9,386 bases of DNA. Origin: an uncultured Lachnospiraceae bacterium (lineage in GTDB: Bacteria > Bacillota > Clostridia > Lachnospirales > Lachnospiraceae). Numbering within the stretch: the first letter of the stretch is position 1; the number at the start of each line of letters is the position of its first letter. The position numbers and the translations under genes were made by a program. The notes beneath the pieces are model-generated. The model did not search any database, was not told where the DNA came from, and was given only the letters and a program-made list of their open reading frames with translations. Shown one piece after another: positions 5,312 to 9,386 of this stretch. Location: NCBI GenBank assembly GCA_946631935.1, contig CAMPAP010000074.1, forward strand, positions 1-9,386, read 5' to 3'.

Positions 5312-6714
5312 TTCATCAGTATAAAAGTGAAGGCTTTAATATAGTTCTTGACGTTAACAGCGGATCAGTCCATGTAGTCGATGATCTTGTTTACGACATC
5401 ATCAAAGTGGCAACCCCTATATATGAGGGAGGTGTTACGGATGCGGATACCATGGAAGCTGCCATCCTCGCTCTCGGAGAGATAGGTGCTCCCGAAACCC
5501 AGATAAAGGAAGCTGTATCTGAGATGATGGAGCTTGCTTCAGCGGGGAAGCTCTTTTCCAAGGATCTTTATGAGCCTTATATCGAAAAATTCAAGGAAAG
5601 AGGGGGCTATATCAAGGCTCTCTGCCTTCATATCGCTCATGATTGTAATCTTGCATGCAAATACTGCTTTGCGGGAGAGGGCGAATACCACGGCGACAGG
5701 GCTCTTATGAGTCTTGAAGTCGGGAAAAAGGCTCTTGATATGCTTGTCAGGGAGTCCGGCAGCCATGTGAATCTTGAGGTTGATTTTTTCGGCGGAGAAC
5801 CCACTCTCAATTTCGATGTTGTTAAAGGGATCGTTGAATACGGAAGAAGTCTTGAAAAAGAGCATAATAAAAAGTTTCGTTTTACTCTTACCACAAACGG
5901 GATCCTTTTAAATGATGATATCCTTGAATTTGCCAATAAGGAAATGAGTAACCTTGTGCTTTCCATCGACGGCCGCAAGGATGTAAATGACCGTATGAGA
6001 CCTCTTAAAAACGGCAGCGGAAGCTATGATGTCATCCTTCCCAAGTATTTGAAGGCCGCAGAGTCAAGAAATCAGACCAATTACTATGTAAGAGGCACAT
6101 ATACTAAATACAACAAAGATTTTTCCGAGGATGTTCTCCATCTTGCCGATATGGGCTTTGAGCAGATTTCCGTGGAGCCTGTTGTTGCAAAACCCACCGA
6201 TGATTATGCTCTCACCATGGAGGATGTTCCCTGTCTCAAGGATCAGTATGACAAGCTGGCTCATGAGATGCTTTTGAGAAAAAAAGACGGAAGAGCCTTT
6301 AATTTCTTTCACTTTATGATAGATCTTTCAGGAGGCCCCTGCGTTTATAAAAGGCTTTCGGGATGCGGAGCGGGATGTGAATATCTTGCCGTGACTCCCT
6401 GGGGAGATCTTTATCCCTGCCACCAGTTTGTGGGAAATGAGAAATTTCTCCTTGGAAACGTTGACGAAGGCATTACAAAGCCGGAGATCGCCGGAATGTT
6501 TGCAGAGTGCAATGTGTATTCCAAGCCGGCCTGCAAAGACTGCTTTGCAAAATTCTATTGCAGCGGCGGCTGTGCTGCCAATTCTTATAATTTCGGAAAT
6601 GATATCAATTCTTCCTACGAAGTGGGCTGCGAACTGGAAAGAAAGCGTGTTGAATGCGCGATAATGCTTAAATGTGCCGAAGCCTTCGGAGATAAAACGA
6701 CTCCGGAAGGTTAA
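5308..6714 (+). CDS. scfB: SCIFF maturase, radical SAM/SPASM peptide-modifying enzyme
   Basis: I choose ATG 5308 (468 residues): GGAG at 5299-5302 is 5 bases upstream, and MIHQYK followed by NIVLDVNSG is the usual family start. A longer frame from GTG 5260 would begin inside the hairpin. Residues about 1-80 form the N-terminal RiPP recognition (PqqD-like) region that binds the leader. The radical SAM core carries C113, C117 and C120 (CNLACKYC) for the 4Fe-4S cluster that cleaves S-adenosylmethionine, and GGEP at 162-165. The C-terminal SPASM region for two auxiliary clusters contains C345, C353, C357, C371, C409, C412, C418, C422 and C441. The enzyme forms Cys-to-Thr alpha-carbon thioether links in the SCIFF peptide in the cytosol. 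Family, partner gene and all key cysteines agree. It lies 80 bases before the secDF start. Confidence 0.95.
   Translation: MIHQYKSEGFNIVLDVNSGSVHVVDDLVYDIIKVATPIYEGGVTDADTMEAAILALGEIGAPETQIKEAVSEMMELASAGKLFSKDLYEPYIEKFKERGGYIKALCLHIAHDCNLACKYCFAGEGEYHGDRALMSLEVGKKALDMLVRESGSHVNLEVDFFGGEPTLNFDVVKGIVEYGRSLEKEHNKKFRFTLTTNGILLNDDILEFANKEMSNLVLSIDGRKDVNDRMRPLKNGSGSYDVILPKYLKAAESRNQTNYYVRGTYTKYNKDFSEDVLHLADMGFEQISVEPVVAKPTDDYALTMEDVPCLKDQYDKLAHEMLLRKKDGRAFNFFHFMIDLSGGPCVYKRLSGCGAGCEYLAVTPWGDLYPCHQFVGNEKFLLGNVDEGITKPEIAGMFAECNVYSKPACKDCFAKFYCSGGCAANSYNFGNDINSSYEVGCELERKRVECAIMLKCAEAFGDKTTPEG
6683..6710 (+). terminator. Imperfect hairpin at the 3' end of scfB
   Basis: CCTTCGGAG (6683-6691) pairs with CTCCGGAAGG (6701-6710), with one bulged G and a 9-base loop; the arms lie in the last scfB codons and touch the stop. 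T-richness follows only after an interval (GATTTTTCTTT, 6721-6731). It may be a weak terminator or a 3' end stabiliser. Confidence 0.3.
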
Positions 6715-6718
6715 ATGA

Positions 6719-6747
6719 TTGATTTTTCTTTAAATAGGTAGTAGTAT
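6719..6747 (+). promoter_or_regulatory. Candidate promoter for secDF
   Basis: TTGATT (6719-6724), a 17-base spacer and TAGTAT (6742-6747) fit a housekeeping-type promoter in the scfB-secDF spacer. Start would be near 6754, ahead of AAAGGAAA (6777-6784). Matches to consensus are partial, so secDF may also be read from upstream. Confidence 0.4.
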
Positions 6748-6793
6748 CTTTTTGTTTGATTTTTTACATATATTTGAAAGGAAATTTTTGGTC

Positions 6794-9061
6794 ATGAAAA
6801 AAAGTAAGGCTGTCCTTGTCATCCTCATAGTACTTGTCCTCACTCTGGGACTGAGCTTCATGGACATTTGGGGATATGACGGAAAAGGTACCGGAAATGC
6901 TTCCGATATCAAGCTTGGTCTTGATCTTGCCGGAGGTGTAAGTATCACTTATCAGGTAGTGGGAGAAGAGAATCCTTCAGAGACTGATATGTCCGATACC
7001 ATATATAAGCTTCAGCAGAGAGTAGCGAATTACTCCACTGAGGCACAGGTTTATCAGGAGGGATCCAACAGGATCGCCATCGAGATCCCCGGAGTTACCG
7101 ATGCAGAGACTATACTCGCCCAGCTGGGAAGTCCCGGAACACTTTATTTTATAAGTGCTACCGATTCCAATGGCAATGCCAATTACCAGGGACAGATGGT
7201 TCCCAATGGTGACGGAACTTATAAAAATGATTATTATCTGTTAAAGAGCATTTGTGAACTTTGTGCTGACGGTTCCGTAGTCATCACGGGTTCCGATGTT
7301 GAGGATGCCAGAGCCGTATCCCAAAGCGACAGCATGAATAATATGGAGTATGCCGTTTCTCTCGCCCTTAATGACCAGGGAGCTGAGAAGTTCAGACAGG
7401 CTACCGCAAGAGCCGTTGCAAACGGAAATGAGACCATCGCCATTTATTATGACGGAAAATTCGTATCGGTTCCCAGAGTAAATGAGACCATTTCCAACGG
7501 ACAGGCTTCAATTACCGGAAACTTTACATATGATGAAGCAGAAAAGCTTGCTTCAACCATAAGGATCGGCGGACTTTCACTTGAACTTGAAGAGCTTCAT
7601 TCCAAGGTTGTAGGTGCACAGCTCGGTATTGATGCAATAAAGACATCAATTAAGGCCGGTGCCATCGGTCTTGCCATAATCGCAGTCTTTATGATCGCTG
7701 TATATTTTATTCCCGGACTTTGTTCCGCTATCGCTCTTTGCCTCTACGTGGCACTTATCGTACTTCTTCTTATAGGATTTAATGATGTACTTACCCTTAC
7801 CCTTCCCGGTATCGCAGGTATCATTCTTTCCATCGGAATGGCGGTTGATGCCAACGTTGTGGTATTTGCCCGTATCAGAGAGGAACTTGGTAAGGGCGAC
7901 AGCGTTGAGAGCGCCATTAACACCGGTTACAGCAAGGCTCTTTCAGCCATTATCGACGGTAACGTAACAACTCTTATCGCGGCAATAGTTCTTATGTTCC
8001 TGGGACCTTCAAATGTAAAGGGATTTGCCCAGACACTTGCTCTCGGTATTGTGGTTTCCATGTTTACAGCCCTCTTTATCACAAAGTGGCTGATGAAAGC
8101 TTTTTATTCCATCGGACTTAAGTCCGTTAAGCTTTACGGAAGAGGAAAAGAAGCAAAGACCGTTGATTTCCTTTCAAAGAAAGTTATATTTATCACTTTA
8201 TCTCTTATGGTGATCGTTGTGGGATTTGTATTCATGGGAGTAAATAAGTCCGGCGGTATCGGAGCTCTTAATTACTCACTTGATTTCGTAGGCGGAACCG
8301 CAACAACTGTTGATTTCAACGAAAGCCACACACTTGAAGACCTTAACGCTACAGCAGTACCCCTTATTGAACAGGTTACCGGAAGCACGGTTCAGGTACA
8401 GACCGTACAGAATTCAAATGAAGTCATCTTCAAGACCCAGACACTTGAATCCGAGACCAGAAGTGCTCTTGAACAGGCTCTTGTATCACAGTTTGGTGTA
8501 AGCCCTTCAAGCATTCAGACTGAGACTATTTCATCCACCATTTCCGATGAGATGAAGAGAGATACCATCATAGCCGTGATCGTTGCAATCCTCTGCATGC
8601 TCATTTATATCAGGGTAAGATTCAAGGATATACGTTTTGGTATCTCATCCGTACTTGCACTTCTTCATGACGTGCTGGTTGTGCTTGCCTTCTATGCTGT
8701 TGCAAGAGTATCCGTAAGCAACACATTCGTAGCCTGCATGCTCACCATTGTAGGTTACTCCATCAATGCCACCATAGTTATTTTTGACCGTGTTCGTGAG
8801 AATATGGCAAAGAGCGGAAGATCCGATTTTGCGGGTGTCGTTAATGCAAGTATCACCCAGACACTTTCGAGAAGTATCTTTACATCACTTACAACATTTG
8901 TAATGGTTGCCCTTTTGTACTTCTTCGGAGTTTCAAGCATTAAAGACTTTGCACTGCCTCTTATGGTAGGTATCGGATGCGGATGTTATTCCTCCCTTTG
9001 CCTTGCAGGTGCATTCCTTATCATCCTCAGAGACAAGTTTCCTGCAAAGAGCAGCAAGTAA
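6794..9061 (+). CDS. secDF: Fused protein translocase subunit SecDF
   Basis: This is a single-chain SecD-SecF fusion of 755 residues, close to Bacillus SecDF in length. ATG 6794 is preferred because AAAGGAA lies about 11 bases upstream and MKKSK leads straight into the first membrane segment; a longer frame from TTG 6752 lacks a ribosome binding site. The SecD half has TM1 (about 5-23), the conserved LGLDLAGG (41-48), a large extracytoplasmic domain, and five membrane helices with GMAVDANVVVFARIREE (348-364; D352 is the probable proton-path residue). The SecF half starts near 460, with DFVGGTATTVDF (497-508), LLHDV (D626) and YSINATIVIFDRVREN (655-670). About twelve membrane helices are visible in all. 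SecDF uses the ion gradient to pull proteins out of SecYEG during late export. It follows scfB and precedes a strong terminator, so it closes the transcript. Identification is secure. Confidence 0.97.
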   Translation: MKKSKAVLVILIVLVLTLGLSFMDIWGYDGKGTGNASDIKLGLDLAGGVSITYQVVGEENPSETDMSDTIYKLQQRVANYSTEAQVYQEGSNRIAIEIPGVTDAETILAQLGSPGTLYFISATDSNGNANYQGQMVPNGDGTYKNDYYLLKSICELCADGSVVITGSDVEDARAVSQSDSMNNMEYAVSLALNDQGAEKFRQATARAVANGNETIAIYYDGKFVSVPRVNETISNGQASITGNFTYDEAEKLASTIRIGGLSLELEELHSKVVGAQLGIDAIKTSIKAGAIGLAIIAVFMIAVYFIPGLCSAIALCLYVALIVLLLIGFNDVLTLTLPGIAGIILSIGMAVDANVVVFARIREELGKGDSVESAINTGYSKALSAIIDGNVTTLIAAIVLMFLGPSNVKGFAQTLALGIVVSMFTALFITKWLMKAFYSIGLKSVKLYGRGKEAKTVDFLSKKVIFITLSLMVIVVGFVFMGVNKSGGIGALNYSLDFVGGTATTVDFNESHTLEDLNATAVPLIEQVTGSTVQVQTVQNSNEVIFKTQTLESETRSALEQALVSQFGVSPSSIQTETISSTISDEMKRDTIIAVIVAILCMLIYIRVRFKDIRFGISSVLALLHDVLVVLAFYAVARVSVSNTFVACMLTIVGYSINATIVIFDRVRENMAKSGRSDFAGVVNASITQTLSRSIFTSLTTFVMVALLYFFGVSSIKDFALPLMVGIGCGCYSSLCLAGAFLIILRDKFPAKSSK

Positions 9062-9076
9062 TAATTTCTAACTTTC

Positions 9077-9108
9077 AAAGCGGGGATTCACTCCCCGCTT
9101 TTTTATTT
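9077..9108 (+). terminator. Intrinsic terminator after secDF
   Basis: A GC-rich stem pairs GCGGGGA (9080-9086) with TCCCCGC (9092-9098) around the loop TTCAC, extended by three A-T pairs and followed by TTTTTTATTT (9099-9108). It lies 15 bases after the secDF stop and is a textbook terminator separating secDF from recJ. Confidence 0.92.
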
Positions 9109-9127
9109 CATGGTAGAATCAAAATCA

Positions 9128-9209
9128 GGTCACAAGTTTGTATATTAAGGAGATGCACCCTTTCGAGCCGGGAGGCGTGTGCAGATACTTAATATACAAG
9201 ATTGTGACC
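9128..9209 (+). repeat. 82-base near-palindrome in the recJ leader
   Basis: Arms of 22 bases at 9128-9149 and 9188-9209 are inverted copies with only two adjacent mismatches: the left arm starts GGTCACAA and ends TTGTATATTAAG, and the right arm is its complement. The 38-base centre folds further: TGCAC (9154-9158) with GTGCA (9179-9183), and CCTTTC (9159-9164) with GGGAGG (9170-9175) using two G-U pairs. As RNA this is one long hairpin ending 4 bases before the recJ ribosome binding site. No T-run follows, so it is not a simple terminator. It could be a structured leader, a regulator site or a dispersed intergenic element; I do not recognise a known class. No flanking target duplication is seen. 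Confidence 0.8.
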
Positions 9210-9225
9210 GAATGGGAGTATTAAC

Positions 9226-9386
9226 ATGGCCAAATGGTTTGAAATTAGAAAAAAAGGTGACTACAGCGAGTGGGGAAGAGCTCTCGGCATTGATCCACTT
9301 TGTGCCCGCGTAATACGGAACCGCGGCGTAGAGACCATTGAAGATGCCGCAAAGTACCTTAATGGCGGTGAGGAACTTCTTCATGA
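9226..9386 (+). CDS. recJ: Single-stranded-DNA-specific exonuclease RecJ, N-terminal fragment
   Basis: Only the first 53 codons are present; the frame runs off the window end. ATG 9226 has GGGAG at 9214-9218, 7 bases upstream. The start MAKWFEI, followed by LGIDPLCARVIRNRGVETIEDAAKYLNGG, matches the N-terminal lead of RecJ, where a short helix places a family-typical 'nRG' just before 'a-k-fL'. The catalytic DHH motifs lie beyond the window. RecJ degrades single-stranded DNA 5' to 3' in recombination and repair in the cytosol. Its place after secDF is a gene order I recall from other clostridial genomes, which supports the call. Expression must start after the terminator at 9077-9108, so any promoter falls in or next to the palindrome; none stands out. 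Confidence 0.85.
   Translation, partial: MAKWFEIRKKGDYSEWGRALGIDPLCARVIRNRGVETIEDAAKYLNGGEELLH

Noticed and set aside
6752..6793. secDF start at TTG 6752
   Set aside because: No ribosome binding site precedes it, and ATG 6794 has one and leads directly into the first membrane helix.
9116..9214. Target-site duplication (GAAT) flanking the recJ-leader palindrome, suggesting a transposed element
   Set aside because: The left GAAT is 8 bases away from the arm while the right one abuts it, so they are not true flanking repeats.

Overview
The window looks like a chromosomal segment from a Gram-positive anaerobe of the class Clostridia, most likely Lachnospiraceae (genus not decidable from this sequence). 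The reasons are the adjacent scfA-scfB pair for the SCIFF peptide, a fused single-chain SecDF, AGGAGG-type ribosome binding sites, AT-rich spacers and a surface proteome of clostridial style. All genes lie on the + strand and no gene-free stretch exceeds about 165 bases. No tRNA, rRNA, CRISPR array, phage gene or transposase was seen.

Left part (1-4919): the end of a CorC/TlyC-type membrane protein gene, then an AT-rich promoter region, then four closely spaced cell-envelope genes. These encode a secreted transglutaminase-like protein with two surface repeats, a very acidic low-complexity lipoprotein, an acyltransferase-3 membrane enzyme, and a membrane-anchored VanX-like M15 peptidase carrying fibronectin-III-like, SH3-like and cell-wall-binding segments. 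Together they suggest a cassette for modifying or attaching to the cell wall; this is inference from domains and spacing.

Middle part (4920-6714): a 153-base spacer with a good extended -10 promoter, then scfA, which encodes the 48-residue six-cysteine SCIFF precursor, and scfB, its radical SAM/SPASM maturase. Between them lies a hairpin with a T-rich tail and a 13-codon open frame whose stop overlaps the scfB start, a layout that could set the precursor:enzyme ratio.

Right part (6715-9386): secDF, the accessory motor of Sec protein export, followed by a strong intrinsic terminator, an unusual 82-base near-palindrome, and the first 53 codons of recJ. Placement of a RiPP maturation pair directly before secDF hints at a link between SCIFF and protein export, but the biological role of SCIFF is not shown by the sequence.

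Several longest-frame starts are probably wrong; ribosome binding sites and family N-termini support starts at 462, 5073, 5308 and 6794. I did not find a clearly new multi-gene system. The most unusual elements are the scfA-scfB spacer and the recJ leader palindrome.
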